Shown: one piece after another, positions 33,301 to 42,592 of the stretch
Position numbering within the stretch: position 1 is the stretch's first letter
Layout of the letters: every line of letters starts with the position of its first letter
From: Spirosoma foliorum
GTDB lineage: Bacteria; Bacteroidota; Bacteroidia; Cytophagales; Spirosomataceae
NCBI RefSeq assembly: GCF_014117325.1
Contig: NZ_CP059732.1
Span: 8,631,501-8,695,500 of the forward strand
DNA length: 64,000 nt
Direction: 5' to 3'
Position numbers and translations under genes: made by a program
Notes under the pieces: generated by a model
Seen by the model: only the letters and a program-made list of their open reading frames with translations
Databases searched by the model: none
What the model was told of the DNA's origin: nothing

Positions 33301-33471
33301 ATGAACATTACGCAAGTGCGCGAACACCTCCATCGTCTCATTGATGAAGTAGATGACTTATACGTACTAAATGGCCTTTATCGAACGCTGATTGCTGATA
33401 AGCGTCAACGGGAGTCTTACGAAAAAGAACAACTCGAAAAAGCGAAGAAGCAGACTAGAAACGCTGGCTAA
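33301..33471 (+). CDS. Small helical protein, 56 aa
   Basis: ATG 33301 opens a 56-residue frame: an N-terminal MNITQVREHLHRLIDEVDDL resembling the first part of short helical antitoxin-like proteins, and a highly charged C terminus (EKEQLEKAKKQTRN). Its stop is one base from the stop of the convergent DUF1345 gene, so the frame is tightly packed. No toxin gene is adjacent. Identity as an antitoxin is only a resemblance. Confidence 0.45.
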   Translation: MNITQVREHLHRLIDEVDDLYVLNGLYRTLIADKRQRESYEKEQLEKAKKQTRNAG

Positions 33472-33472
33472 T

Positions 33473-34126
33473 CTATTTGGAGATGCCGCTTATCGTCAAC
33501 GCAATGATAATCGCGTTGAAACCAAACGAAAGCACGCCATGAGCCAGCGCGGTTCGACGCATTCTTTTTGAACTGATCGTTACATCGGAAACCTGGCTAG
33601 TCATGCCAATAACGAACGAAAAGTAAGCGAAATCGAGGTAGTCAGGCTCGGGCTCATCCGGGAAATTCAAGCCTTTGGGACGCTTGCTCAATCGGGTATC
33701 ATTGCCATAATAGAGATGTGCGTAACGGATTGTAAAGACCGTATGCACCAAAATCCAGGCATTGGCAACCGCCAGAATAGGTAGCAGAAGATGCTCTCTT
33801 CGGTTGTTATCCATCGAATTGAGCAGGGCCACAACCGCGAACAAGCTGGCAACGGCGGCTACGACAACAAAAACCAGAATATAAAGTCGACTTGAATCCT
33901 GAAGGCGCGACAGTTTTGGCAAATCGCGGGGATGTGCCACCAGCAAAGATGTCCAGGCCAGCCCTAATATTGTCATGGCAAAGGCTACCCAGACAGCCGT
34001 GACATGAGCAGGGACATTATAACTCTCCGGAACAATGAAATAGGCGATTCCTGATACAGCCAGGGCAATCATAAGCCGATGATGCGAATCGAATCGGGAA
34101 ACGTACTGAATCAATTTATTGATCAT
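33473..34126 (-). CDS. DUF1345 membrane protein
   Basis: The 217-residue protein has five to six membrane helices and the conserved DUF1345 C-terminal stretch (DFAYFSFVIGMTSQVSDVTI ... RRTALAHGVLSFGFNAIIIA). The family is uncharacterised. The acidic LNFPDEPEPDYLDFAY segment before the last helices is typical. It has its own upstream region with a probable -7 box at 34182-34189. Confidence 0.75.
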   Translation of the reverse strand: MINKLIQYVSRFDSHHRLMIALAVSGIAYFIVPESYNVPAHVTAVWVAFAMTILGLAWTSLLVAHPRDLPKLSRLQDSSRLYILVFVVVAAVASLFAVVALLNSMDNNRREHLLLPILAVANAWILVHTVFTIRYAHLYYGNDTRLSKRPKGLNFPDEPEPDYLDFAYFSFVIGMTSQVSDVTISSKRMRRTALAHGVLSFGFNAIIIALTISGISK

Positions 34127-34600
34127 GGAAATGCCGGAAAGACAAGCTGGCCGCTCAATAAGCCATCCGTCTGTTGTTGCCCAAATTTACGGGCGCTGAA
34201 CGAATAGCGTAAAGGTGAGCGTAAGCATACTCGACTAGATTAAAAATAGATTTAGAGTTGTGTTATAAATAGACACAGACCTGAATTGTTCACGCTAGCG
34301 ACAACAAGGGTTTTATACCTGATATAGGCCTTCTGTAGCGTTTCTTTGATGGGGAAAATCCACTGTCTGAAATAAGGTACATAGCGTCATCTATACCTGT
34401 AAACGCAGTTGAATCAGATTATTAGGTAGTAAATAGGCCTAAATCATAAAAATACCTGTTTGAATGGTTTGTGGAATATTCTTGGAAAAATCTGTTTTTT
34501 CCAATGATTATACGGTACAGGAGGGCTTTTTCGAAATTTTCAACCATCTTGCCTTGTCATTTGACGATCTTACAGCCAGAAGTCGTTTTGTTGAGAATCT
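34127..34600. other. Gene-free divergent region upstream of pyruvate carboxylase
   Basis: AT-rich from 34235 to 34520. Apart from the -7 box for the minus-strand gene I find no hairpin, riboswitch-like structure or clear plus-strand promoter. Confidence 0.4.
34182..34189 (-). promoter_or_regulatory. -7 promoter box for the DUF1345 gene
   Basis: Minus strand reads TAAATTTG (TAnnTTTG), 56 bases upstream of the start codon. The -33 element is not clear. Confidence 0.4.
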
Positions 34601-37600
34601 ATGAAAGAGTACATCCGACCCATCAAACGTTTGCTTGTCGCTAACCGGGGCGAAATTGCCATCCGTATCATGCGTGCTGCCACCGAATTGGGCATTACCA
34701 CCGTTGCTGTTTACACCTATGAAGACCGCTATTCGCTTCACCGCTACAAGGCCGATGAAGCGTATCAGATTGGTCGGGATGAAGATGCGCTGAAACCGTA
34801 TTTAGATGTCGAGGGTATTATTTTACTGGCTAAACGTCATAAAATCGATGCCATTCATCCCGGCTACGGCTTTCTATCGGAGAATGTAAAACTGGCTCGT
34901 CGGTGCCGCGAAGAGGGAATTATCTTCATCGGCCCATCGCCCGAAGCAATGGACGCGCTTGGCGATAAAGTGCGAGCCAAGAATCTGGCTACCAAAGCTG
35001 GCGTACCACTCATTCCCGATTCTCGGGAAGAGAACATGAGCCCCGAATTTGCCCTGACCGAAGCTCAGCGAATTGGTTTCCCGATTATGGTGAAAGCCGC
35101 AGCTGGTGGCGGTGGGCGAGGAATGCGGGTAGTTCGGCAGGCCGAAGAATTTGAAAAGGCATTTGCCGAAGCAAAGAACGAAGCCCGCAACGCGTTTGGT
35201 GATGACACGATTTTCCTGGAAAAATTCATCGAAGAACCCAAGCACATCGAAGTTCAATTGCTTGGTGATCAGCATGGAAACATCGTTCACTTATATGAGC
35301 GGGATTGCTCGGTACAACGCCGGTTCCAGAAGGTTGTGGAAGTGGCACCCTCCTTTGGCCTGAAGCAGGAAACCAAGGATAAACTCTATGCGTACGCGCT
35401 TCAACTGGGCCGGGCTGTCGAATATTCCAACGCAGGAACGGTTGAATTCCTAGTCGATAAAAATGAGAATATCTACTTCATTGAAGTAAATCCACGGATT
35501 CAGGTTGAGCACACCATTACGGAAGAAGTAACCGGAATCGACATTGTCAGAACCCAGATCCTGATTGCGATGGGTTACCAACTTTCCGACAATGGTATTT
35601 ATATCAATCGGCAGGAAGATATCCCATTGAACGGCTACGCTATTCAGTGTCGTATCACGACTGAAGATCCGTCGAATGGGTTTAAACCCGATTTTGGTAC
35701 GATCACGGCCTACCGTAATGCGGCTGGTTTCGGTATCCGGTTAGATGAGGGAAGTAGCTACGCGGGTATGAAAATCTCGCCCTACTTCGACTCGATGATT
35801 GTGAAAGTTTCGGCGAGGGGACGCACACTCAAAGGAGCGACTCAACGCCTGACGCGGGCACTGCTGGAGTTCCGGATTCGGGGTGTTAAAACCAACATCA
35901 GCTTTTTGCTGAATGTGATTAGTCACCCAATTTTTCAGCGGGGCGAAGCACGGGTTTCGTTCATTGAAACGCACCCCGAGCTCTTTAACCTCCGTAAACC
36001 ACAGGACCGGTCAACGCGCGTACTCAACTACCTCGCTGATGTTATTGTAAACGGTAATCCGGAAGTAAAAAAGAAAGACGACAGCAAAGTATTCCGCACG
36101 CCTATTGTTCCGGCTTTCGATACCTACGGGGCTTACCCAGCCGGGAACCGGGATCGTCTGAAAGAACTAGGCCGCGAGAAGTTTTCGCAGTGGGTGAAAG
36201 ATCAGAAATGCGTCCTCTATACCGATACGACGTTCCGCGATGGACATCAGTCATTGCTGGCAACACGGGTTCGAACCCAGGATTTGCAGAAAGTAGCCGA
36301 AGGGTTCGCAAAAAACCATCCAGAACTATTCTCAATGGAAGTCTGGGGCGGTGCGACCTTCGATGTCGCTATGCGTTTCCTCTACGAAAGTCCCTGGAAA
36401 CGGTTGGAAGCGCTGCGTGAGGCCATGCCGAACATGCTGTTGCAAATGCTGTTCCGTGGTTCCAACGCGGTTGGTTATTCGGCTTACCCCGATAACCTGA
36501 TCGAAAAATTTGTGGAGAAATCGTGGGAAACCGGTATCGATGTCTTCCGAATTTTCGATTCACTCAACTGGGTTGAGGCCATGAAAGTGAGTATTCGGGC
36601 TGTTCGTGAGCGTACCGACGCCCTTTGCGAAGCCGCTATTTGCTACACAGGAGATGTTCTGTCGCCTAACCAGCACAAATACACGCTCCAGTATTACCTC
36701 GACATGGCTCGTCAGCTCGAAGATGAGGGCGCTCATTTGCTGGCCATCAAAGACATGGCTGGTTTGCTGAAACCGCTTTCGGCTGAGGTATTGGTGAGTG
36801 AGTTGAAAAAAGCCGTGAGCATTCCAATTCACCTGCATACGCATGATACGGCGGGTATTCAGGCGGCTACCTACCTGAAAGCGATTGACTCGGGAGTAGA
36901 TATTGTCGATTGTGCTTTGGGCGCGTTATCGGGCCTAACGTCGCAGCCGAACTTTAACTCGGTCGTAGCGATGATGGAGGGGCACGAGCGCGAATGCAAA
37001 ATGAATCTGCCCTCGCTGAACGCCTATTCCAACTACTGGGAAGATGTTCGGGAGTATTACTACCCGTTTGAGTCGGGTATGAAAGCGAGCAGTGCCGAGG
37101 TGTATGAAAATGAAATTCCCGGAGGTCAATATTCGAACTTAAAACCACAGGCTATTGCAACTGGTCTGGGCGATAAATTCGAGACGCTGAAGAAGAATTA
37201 CTCGGTGGCTAACCAATTGTTTGGCGATATCGTGAAAGTAACACCTTCGTCGAAGGTAGTGGGGGATATGGCGATTTTCATGACTGCCAATAACCTCACC
37301 GCCAACGATGTATTGACACGAGGAGACTCCTTATCCTTCCCCGAATCGGTAAAAGAACTGATGAAAGGAATTCTGGGTCAACCAGTTGGTGGATTCCCCG
37401 AAGACATTCAGAAAGTTGTGCTGAAAGGCGAAGAACCGATTACGGATCGACCCAATAAGCACTTGAAACCCATAGACTTCGATGCTGATTTCAGGGAATT
37501 CGAGGCAAAATACCCGCTTTGCGATGGCTTCCTGGATTATTTGTCGTACCAGATGTATCCGAAGGTCTATGACGAATATTATAAGGCGAATGAGCAGTAT

Positions 37601-38050
37601 GGTAACGTCAGCATCATTCCGACACCTGCGTTTTTCTATGGTCTAAAAGAGAACGAAGAAATCCTGATTAACATCGAAGAAGGGAAGAATATCCTGGTTC
37701 GGTTGTTATTCCGGTCGGAGCCAGACGAGTTCGGTATGCGGACGATTACCTTCGAACTGAACGGTCAGAGCCGGCAGGTGAAGGTGCGTGATAAAGCATC
37801 GAAAGTGGAGAAGTCGCATCACGTTAAAGCGAGCAAAGCGGGCGATATAGGGGCTCCGTTGCAGGGACGACTTACGCGTATTCTGGTGAAAGAAGGAGAT
37901 ACGGTTAAGAAAAACCAACCGCTGTTCGTGATCGAAGCCATGAAAATGGAAAGTATCGTAGCCGCTCAGAAGGCAGGAACAGTTAGTAAAATCGTCCTGA
38001 AAGAAAGTACAACGGTTGAGCAGGACGACTGTGTATTAGAGCTTGCGTAG
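34601..38050 (+). CDS. pyc: Pyruvate carboxylase
   Basis: The 1149-residue single-chain enzyme has all domains in order: biotin carboxylase (about 8-460; KRLLVANRGEIAIRI, VKAAAGGGGRGM, EVNPRIQVEHTITEE), carboxyltransferase (about 530-830; YTDTTFRDGHQSLLATRVR, with the metal-site HLHTHDTAG), the allosteric/PYC-OADA region, and a C-terminal biotin carrier (VIEAMKMES, biotinyl Lys near 1116). It makes oxaloacetate from pyruvate, bicarbonate and ATP to refill the TCA cycle. Length is standard. Monocistronic, ending at a hairpin. Confidence 0.95.
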   Translation: MKEYIRPIKRLLVANRGEIAIRIMRAATELGITTVAVYTYEDRYSLHRYKADEAYQIGRDEDALKPYLDVEGIILLAKRHKIDAIHPGYGFLSENVKLARRCREEGIIFIGPSPEAMDALGDKVRAKNLATKAGVPLIPDSREENMSPEFALTEAQRIGFPIMVKAAAGGGGRGMRVVRQAEEFEKAFAEAKNEARNAFGDDTIFLEKFIEEPKHIEVQLLGDQHGNIVHLYERDCSVQRRFQKVVEVAPSFGLKQETKDKLYAYALQLGRAVEYSNAGTVEFLVDKNENIYFIEVNPRIQVEHTITEEVTGIDIVRTQILIAMGYQLSDNGIYINRQEDIPLNGYAIQCRITTEDPSNGFKPDFGTITAYRNAAGFGIRLDEGSSYAGMKISPYFDSMIVKVSARGRTLKGATQRLTRALLEFRIRGVKTNISFLLNVISHPIFQRGEARVSFIETHPELFNLRKPQDRSTRVLNYLADVIVNGNPEVKKKDDSKVFRTPIVPAFDTYGAYPAGNRDRLKELGREKFSQWVKDQKCVLYTDTTFRDGHQSLLATRVRTQDLQKVAEGFAKNHPELFSMEVWGGATFDVAMRFLYESPWKRLEALREAMPNMLLQMLFRGSNAVGYSAYPDNLIEKFVEKSWETGIDVFRIFDSLNWVEAMKVSIRAVRERTDALCEAAICYTGDVLSPNQHKYTLQYYLDMARQLEDEGAHLLAIKDMAGLLKPLSAEVLVSELKKAVSIPIHLHTHDTAGIQAATYLKAIDSGVDIVDCALGALSGLTSQPNFNSVVAMMEGHERECKMNLPSLNAYSNYWEDVREYYYPFESGMKASSAEVYENEIPGGQYSNLKPQAIATGLGDKFETLKKNYSVANQLFGDIVKVTPSSKVVGDMAIFMTANNLTANDVLTRGDSLSFPESVKELMKGILGQPVGGFPEDIQKVVLKGEEPITDRPNKHLKPIDFDADFREFEAKYPLCDGFLDYLSYQMYPKVYDEYYKANEQYGNVSIIPTPAFFYGLKENEEILINIEEGKNILVRLLFRSEPDEFGMRTITFELNGQSRQVKVRDKASKVEKSHHVKASKAGDIGAPLQGRLTRILVKEGDTVKKNQPLFVIEAMKMESIVAAQKAGTVSKIVLKESTTVEQDDCVLELA

Positions 38051-38061
38051 TACTACGTTTT

Positions 38062-38127
38062 AAAAACGGTGGATTCATTTGATTCTGATTGCCAAGTCAA
38101 TAAGATCAAACGAATCCACCGTTTTTT
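38062..38127 (+). terminator. Terminator of the pyruvate carboxylase gene
   Basis: AAAACGGTGGATTCATTTGA at 38062 pairs with ATCAAACGAATCCACCGTTT at 38104, followed by T residues. Confidence 0.8.
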
Positions 38128-38167
38128 GCAACAAATTCATCACAACTAACCTTACAAATCACATCTT

Positions 38168-39406
38168 ATGACTCTCAAAAAACTAGTCCTTGCACTTGGA
38201 TGTCTGCTGGCCGGTTTTAGTAGTGAGGCACAGACAAAACCAAAAGATGGCTTTTGGCGAGGAGTTTTTACAATGGCGGGTGGACTGCAGGCACCTTTCA
38301 ATTTCGAACTGAAGGGAAAATCGGCTTACCTGATCAATGGAACGGAGCGATTCGAACTTCCGGGCGTCCATCAACAGGGTGATTCATTGTTTATTCCGGT
38401 TGATGTTTACAATCGGCTACTAGCCGCCAAAATTGAAAACGATGGAACGCTGGTAGGAACGTTTAATTACCTGGGAACCTCGACACCCGTTAAGCCAATA
38501 CCGTTTCGGGCCGAGTATGGTAAAAAGTATCGCTTTGTGGAGCATCCGGCCCCCGCTTCGGTTAGTTTACAGGGGAAATGGGATGTGGTTATTAACGACA
38601 AAACCAAGTTGATCGGTGTATTTGAGCAACGCGCCAACCGACTGACGGGTACGTTTCTGAGTACAGGTGGCGACCTCCGTTATTACGAAGGTGTTGTGCA
38701 GGCCGATAGTTTCGCCTTGTCGGCGTTCGATGGGTCTAGTCCACAATTATTTAAGGGAAAAGTTAGCGGCAATCAGCTAATTGGTGAACAGGCCAGTGCG
38801 CGGGCTGTACAGCCTATTACGGGCACCCGAAATGCGCAGGCTGCCTTGCCCGACGCTTATAGCCTGACAACTATGAAAAAAGGAGTCCCTTTTGCGTTTA
38901 CGTTTCCAGATGCGTTTACGGGCAAACCAGTATCGTTGAATGATCCGAAGTATAAGGATAAAGTAGTTATCGTAACCATTATGGGAAGCTGGTGCCACAA
39001 CTGTATGGACGAAGCCGCCCTTCTGTCGCCCTGGTACGAAGCCAATAAAAAGCGGGGCGTTGAAATTATTGGGCTGGCGTTTGAGTATAAGAATGATCCA
39101 GCCTTTGCCAAAGCCCGACTTGAACCCATGAAAAAACGGTATCAGATTGGGTATGATATTCTGTTTGCGGGCCTCTTAGATGGTAAACATCCGTCAGAAG
39201 CATTACCCGCATTGAGCGAAGTAGCGGTTTTCCCCACAACGATTTTTGTTCGGCGAAATGGCGAAGTCGCGAAAGTACATACCGGCTATTCGGGACCAGC
39301 AACCGGGCAGTATTACGAAGAATTTGTGAAGGAATTCAACACCGAAATGGATCACCTGATCAATGAGACACCTTCGGGCGAAACGAAACCGCGACTCAAT
39401 AAATAA
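38168..39406 (+). CDS. Periplasmic TlpA-like thioredoxin-family protein
   Basis: The 412-residue protein has a signal peptide (about 1-21, SSEAQ), a beta-rich N-terminal region (about 25-235) and a thioredoxin-like domain (about 245-395) with a CHNC redox motif (C276, C279, in MGSWCHNCMDEA) and cis-Pro near VFPTTIFV. TlpA-type proteins reduce or transfer disulfides in the envelope. The N-terminal half lacks cysteines and is found with similar proteins in Bacteroidota. Single gene, flanked by terminators. Confidence 0.8.
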   Translation: MTLKKLVLALGCLLAGFSSEAQTKPKDGFWRGVFTMAGGLQAPFNFELKGKSAYLINGTERFELPGVHQQGDSLFIPVDVYNRLLAAKIENDGTLVGTFNYLGTSTPVKPIPFRAEYGKKYRFVEHPAPASVSLQGKWDVVINDKTKLIGVFEQRANRLTGTFLSTGGDLRYYEGVVQADSFALSAFDGSSPQLFKGKVSGNQLIGEQASARAVQPITGTRNAQAALPDAYSLTTMKKGVPFAFTFPDAFTGKPVSLNDPKYKDKVVIVTIMGSWCHNCMDEAALLSPWYEANKKRGVEIIGLAFEYKNDPAFAKARLEPMKKRYQIGYDILFAGLLDGKHPSEALPALSEVAVFPTTIFVRRNGEVAKVHTGYSGPATGQYYEEFVKEFNTEMDHLINETPSGETKPRLNK

Positions 39407-39427
39407 TTGCTAACTTATGTGCTTACT

Positions 39428-39463
39428 CAAAGCCACTGCAATGATGCAGTGGCTTTGTTTTTA
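39428..39463 (+). terminator. Terminator of the TlpA-like gene
   Basis: CAAAGCCACTGCA, loop ATGA, TGCAGTGGCTTTG then a T run. Confidence 0.9.
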
Positions 39464-39626
39464 CGGCGTAGTTTACATTCGATACATATCTCCCAACTCA
39501 GCAGAAATTGGCCAATGTAGGTTAATGAAGGTCAGAAGCTAATCTAGAGGTTAATTTATAGGCTTAACATTGTGCCAGTCAAAGTTTTATCGCAACTTAC
39601 TGCTGTAACCAACTTACTTCTTGACT

Positions 39627-40016
39627 ATGGAAAATCAACCGCCAATTCCGCCTATGCCACCCACACCAGCCTCGTTCAGTGAAGCCGATGCCCGACTGTG
39701 GGCCATGCTGGCTCACCTGAGTGCGTTGCCGGGTTCGTTCTTCGTTGTAGGAAGCGTTGTGGCACCTTTGGTTATCTGGCAAATCCAGAAAGACAAGTCA
39801 GCGTTTGTTGATTATCATGGAAAAGAAGCCCTTAATTTTCAGATTACGATCGCTATTGCAACGGGCATATCTATTCTGCTCATGTTTGTGTTGATCGGAT
39901 TTGTGTTGATCTGGGCGGTAGGTATTGTTTGGCTCGTTTTCACTATCATTGCCGGCATTAAGGCCAATAATGGAGAGTATTATCGGTATCCGATAGCAAT
40001 TCGATTTATTAAATAA
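39627..40016 (+). CDS. DUF4870 membrane protein
   Basis: The 129-residue protein has a Pro-rich N terminus (MENQPPIPPMPP), an amphipathic LWAMLAHLSAL segment and three membrane helices with the family pattern (VVAPLVIWQIQKDKSAFVDYHGKEALNFQ). It is related to Tic20-like proteins by fold; function unknown. I chose ATG 39627 over a TTG six bases upstream. It is about 60 bases from the DUF3467 gene, and they may be co-transcribed. Confidence 0.8.
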   Translation: MENQPPIPPMPPTPASFSEADARLWAMLAHLSALPGSFFVVGSVVAPLVIWQIQKDKSAFVDYHGKEALNFQITIAIATGISILLMFVLIGFVLIWAVGIVWLVFTIIAGIKANNGEYYRYPIAIRFIK

Positions 40017-40075
40017 GTCACTATCAACCTCAGGTAAGGGTGGCTGGTAAACTGACAGATAACAATTTTAACAAT

Positions 40076-40399
40076 ATGAATCCGCAACAACAAAATCCAG
40101 AAGGTTCCATTGACGTTGAATTAAGTGAAGAAATTGCTGAAGGCGTTTATGCAAATCTGGCGATGATCGCTCACTCAAACAGTGAATTTATCCTGGATTT
40201 TATTCGCCTGATGCCGGGCGTTCCTAAGGCAAAAGTAAAAGCCCGAATTATTCTGACTCCCGAACACGCTAAAAGATTGCTGGATGCCCTACGGGAAAAC
40301 ATTAGTCGGTATGAAGAGGCACACGGCGGTATCAACGAACCCAACGATGCTTTTCGATTCCCGTCTGGTGGCTTCGGTGGCCCAGTGGGGCAGGCGTAA
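40076..40399 (+). CDS. DUF3467 protein
   Basis: From ATG 40076 the product is 107 residues and matches the DUF3467 pattern: IDVELSEEIAEGVYANLAMI, AHSNSEFILDFIRLMPGVPK and RIILTPEHAKRLLDALREN. A GTG at 40040 would add 12 residues of uncertain value. The family is widespread in Bacteroidota, small and cytoplasmic, with unknown role. A low-complexity direct and inverted ACTTACGATTT stretch separates it from the rpsL promoter. Confidence 0.8.
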   Translation: MNPQQQNPEGSIDVELSEEIAEGVYANLAMIAHSNSEFILDFIRLMPGVPKAKVKARIILTPEHAKRLLDALRENISRYEEAHGGINEPNDAFRFPSGGFGGPVGQA

Positions 40400-40490
40400 T
40401 TGACTTACGATTTGAGACTTACGATTTATGATTTACCTGTGAGGGTAACAATAAATCACAATCCGTACCTCGTAATTCGCAAATTTTTAT

Positions 40491-40498
40491 TACCTTTG
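40491..40498 (+). promoter_or_regulatory. -7 promoter box of the rpsL-rpsG operon
   Basis: TACCTTTG is a perfect TAnnTTTG box 46 bases before the rpsL start. The -33 element is not obvious. Confidence 0.6.
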
Positions 40499-40544
40499 CA
40501 CCTCAAAATTCGGGAAGACTGTTTTTTTATAAACAAAATCAAGA

Positions 40545-40973
40545 ATGCCTACTATACAACAATTAGTGCGTAAAGGCCGCGAAAAGCTGATCGACAAGTC
40601 AAAGTCGCCAGCTTTAGATGCCTGCCCACAACGTCGGGGTGTGTGTACACGGGTGTACACGACCACGCCGAAGAAGCCAAACTCGGCTCTTCGTAAAGTT
40701 GCCCGGGTTCGTTTAACGAACGGTCGGGAAGTTAACGCTTACATTCCAGGTGAAGGTCATAACCTCCAAGAACACTCAATCGTACTGATCCGGGGTGGTC
40801 GTGTGAAAGATCTTCCAGGGGTACGTTACCACATCGTTCGCGGTGCATTGGATACGGCTGGTGTTAACGGTCGTCTGCAAAGCCGTTCGAAATACGGTGC
40901 CAAACGTCCGAAACCAGGTCAGGCTCCAGTAAAAGGTGGCAAAGGTGCACCACCAGCTAAGAAGAAAAAATAA
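40545..40973 (+). CDS. rpsL: 30S ribosomal protein S12
   Basis: The 142-residue S12 has the expected core [31 protein letters not shown] (with the Lys residues where streptomycin resistance mutations arise, both wild type), and [18 protein letters not shown]. It sits in the decoding centre of the small subunit. The C-terminal extension is Lys/Pro/Gly-rich ([13 protein letters not shown]), common in Bacteroidota. First gene of a short str operon with rpsG. Confidence 0.97.
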   Translation: MPTIQQLVRKGREKLIDKSKSPALDACPQRRGVCTRVYTTTPKKPNSALRKVARVRLTNGREVNAYIPGEGHNLQEHSIVLIRGGRVKDLPGVRYHIVRGALDTAGVNGRLQSRSKYGAKRPKPGQAPVKGGKGAPPAKKKK

Positions 40974-40980
40974 TTAACTA

Positions 40981-41040
40981 TGTATGATATAAGATATATG
41001 ATGTATTAATAAGATAGATCATACATCCTACATCATATAT
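40981..41040. repeat. AT-rich palindrome between rpsL and rpsG
   Basis: ATATATGATGTA at 40994-41005 pairs with TACATCATATAT at 41029-41040, and TGTATGAT with ATCATACA. An unusual insertion within a ribosomal operon gap of 128 bases. Confidence 0.6.
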
Positions 41041-41101
41041 AACAACTGACTGGACGCTGGAAAGACTACGTTCAGAGTAAGATCAAAAATCTGAAGAAAT
41101 C

Positions 41102-41569
41102 ATGAGAAAGGCGAAACCGCCCAAGCGTTACGTATTACCTGATCCTAAGTATAAGGAAATCCTCGTAACCAAATTTGTTAACAATCTGATGTACGAAGGC
41201 AAAAAGAGCCTGGCGTACTCCATCTTCTACGACGCACTTGATGTAGTTGCAAAACGCACCAACGAAAGCGGTCTGGATACTTGGAAAAAGGCATTGAACA
41301 ATGTAATGCCATCAGTTGAAGTTAAAAGTCGTCGCGTCGGTGGAGCTACCTTCCAGGTGCCAACCGAAGTACGGGCAGACCGAAAAGTCGCGGTAGGCAT
41401 GAAATGGCTTATTAAGTATGCTCGTTCGCGGGGTGAGAAAACTATGGTAGACCGGTTAGCAGCCGAAATCGTCGCAGCCGCAAAAGGTGAAGGCGCAGCT
41501 GTTAAAAAGAAGGACGATACGCACCGTATGGCAGAAGCCAACAAGGCGTTCTCACACTTCCGGTTCTAA
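41102..41569 (+). CDS. rpsG: 30S ribosomal protein S7
   Basis: The 155-residue S7 is complete: [10 protein letters not shown], the RNA-binding [40 protein letters not shown] and [16 protein letters not shown]. It nucleates assembly of the 30S head and binds 16S rRNA. The stop is followed by a terminator hairpin at 41612; fusA, which normally follows in the str operon, is absent from this position. Confidence 0.97.
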   Translation: MRKAKPPKRYVLPDPKYKEILVTKFVNNLMYEGKKSLAYSIFYDALDVVAKRTNESGLDTWKKALNNVMPSVEVKSRRVGGATFQVPTEVRADRKVAVGMKWLIKYARSRGEKTMVDRLAAEIVAAAKGEGAAVKKKDDTHRMAEANKAFSHFRF

Positions 41570-41611
41570 ACCAACCAAACGCGCCAAAGTCCCGATGGCC
41601 GTTGAATTTGC

Positions 41612-41639
41612 AAAAGCTCCCCAACATTGGGGAGCTTTT
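41612..41639 (+). terminator. Terminator of rpsL-rpsG
   Basis: AAAAGCTCCCCAA, a two-base loop, TTGGGGAGCTTTT then T residues. Confidence 0.85.
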
Positions 41640-41641
41640 GT

Positions 41642-41649
41642 TATTTTTG
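41642..41649 (+). promoter_or_regulatory. -7 box of the aldose epimerase gene, probably leaderless
   Basis: TATTTTTG fits TAnnTTTG and ends 5 bases before the ATG at 41655, as in the promoter at 1594. No good -33 element is seen because the terminator stem occupies that space. Confidence 0.45.
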
Positions 41650-41654
41650 GGCCT

Positions 41655-42524
41655 ATGACAATTCTGGAAAACGACCATCTCCGCGTGTCGATTCGTCCGA
41701 AAGGGGCCGAACTGACGTCTATTTTTCATAAACCTACGGGTATCGAACACCTCTGGCAAGCCGATGCCTCCGTTTGGGGATGGCATGCTCCCAATCTGTT
41801 TCCAGTAGTTGGTGGGTGCCTGAACAATCAGGTGCTCATTGATGGAAAAACATACCCAATGGAGCGCCACGGTTTTACGCGTCAGTCGCTATTCGAAACA
41901 ACAGAATCGACAACGACTCATGCCATATTTTCCTTGCGGTCCAGCGTCGTAACGCGCGTACATTTCCCGTACGAATTTGACTTTCAGATAATGTATGAAC
42001 TCGATGGTCCTCGCCTGACGGTTACCTATCGGGTTGTCAATCAGGATGAGAAGACCGTTTTCTTCTCTGTGGGCGCACACCCGGCTTTTGCGGCTCCATT
42101 CTTCGTCAATGAAAACCTCGAAGACTATTTCATTGAATTTGAAGAGGCAGAAGACTTAGAAACACACATGCTTTCGGCGGGCGGCTATTTTACTGGCGAA
42201 ACGAAACCAGTGCCAACAGAAGGTCATCGCTTGCCGTTAACGAAGCATTTGTTTGACGAAGATGCGCTGGTTTTCAAAAATCTGGCTTCGCGGAGCGTGT
42301 CGCTTCGAAGCGATAAACACGACCACGCCGTAACGGTGAGTTTTCCGTCGTTTCCTTATCTAGGCTTGTGGGCCAAGCCTGGTGCATCCTTCGTGTGTAT
42401 TGAACCCTGGTTGGGTTGCGCAGATAGCGAGGGTGAGCTAAAACCCATTCAACAAAAAGAAGCTATTCAGCAGGTAGGAGAGGGAGAGGTATTTGAAGCT
42501 GCTTTTACTATTGACGTGAAATAA
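41655..42524 (+). CDS. Aldose 1-epimerase family protein (LacX-like)
   Basis: The 289-residue protein matches the LacX branch of aldose epimerases: LENDHLRVSIRPKGAELTSI, a catalytic-type ERHGFTRQSLF (His), VGAHPAFAAPF (second His) and an acidic C-terminal CIEPWLGCAD. It would interconvert alpha and beta anomers of a hexose or its phosphate; substrate unknown. The start at ATG 41655 gives the natural N terminus; an in-frame upstream ATG lies within rpsG. Confidence 0.85.
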   Translation: MTILENDHLRVSIRPKGAELTSIFHKPTGIEHLWQADASVWGWHAPNLFPVVGGCLNNQVLIDGKTYPMERHGFTRQSLFETTESTTTHAIFSLRSSVVTRVHFPYEFDFQIMYELDGPRLTVTYRVVNQDEKTVFFSVGAHPAFAAPFFVNENLEDYFIEFEEAEDLETHMLSAGGYFTGETKPVPTEGHRLPLTKHLFDEDALVFKNLASRSVSLRSDKHDHAVTVSFPSFPYLGLWAKPGASFVCIEPWLGCADSEGELKPIQQKEAIQQVGEGEVFEAAFTIDVK

Positions 42525-42532
42525 GGTTCACG

Positions 42533-42584
42533 GTATTTGGTTTATGGTTTACGCGCCAGCCACCGTAAACCATAAACCAAATAC
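42533..42584. terminator. Hairpin between convergent genes
   Basis: A perfect 21-bp inverted repeat (GTATTTGGTTTATGGTTTAC plus G; 42533-42553 and 42564-42584) serves both the epimerase gene and the cadherin-like gene. Confidence 0.7.
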
Positions 42585-42592
42585 ACAAAGTC

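Noticed and set aside
41487..41654. Upstream extension of the aldose epimerase into rpsG
   Set aside because: The extension is an out-of-frame reading of rpsG plus its terminator; the family N terminus begins at 41655.
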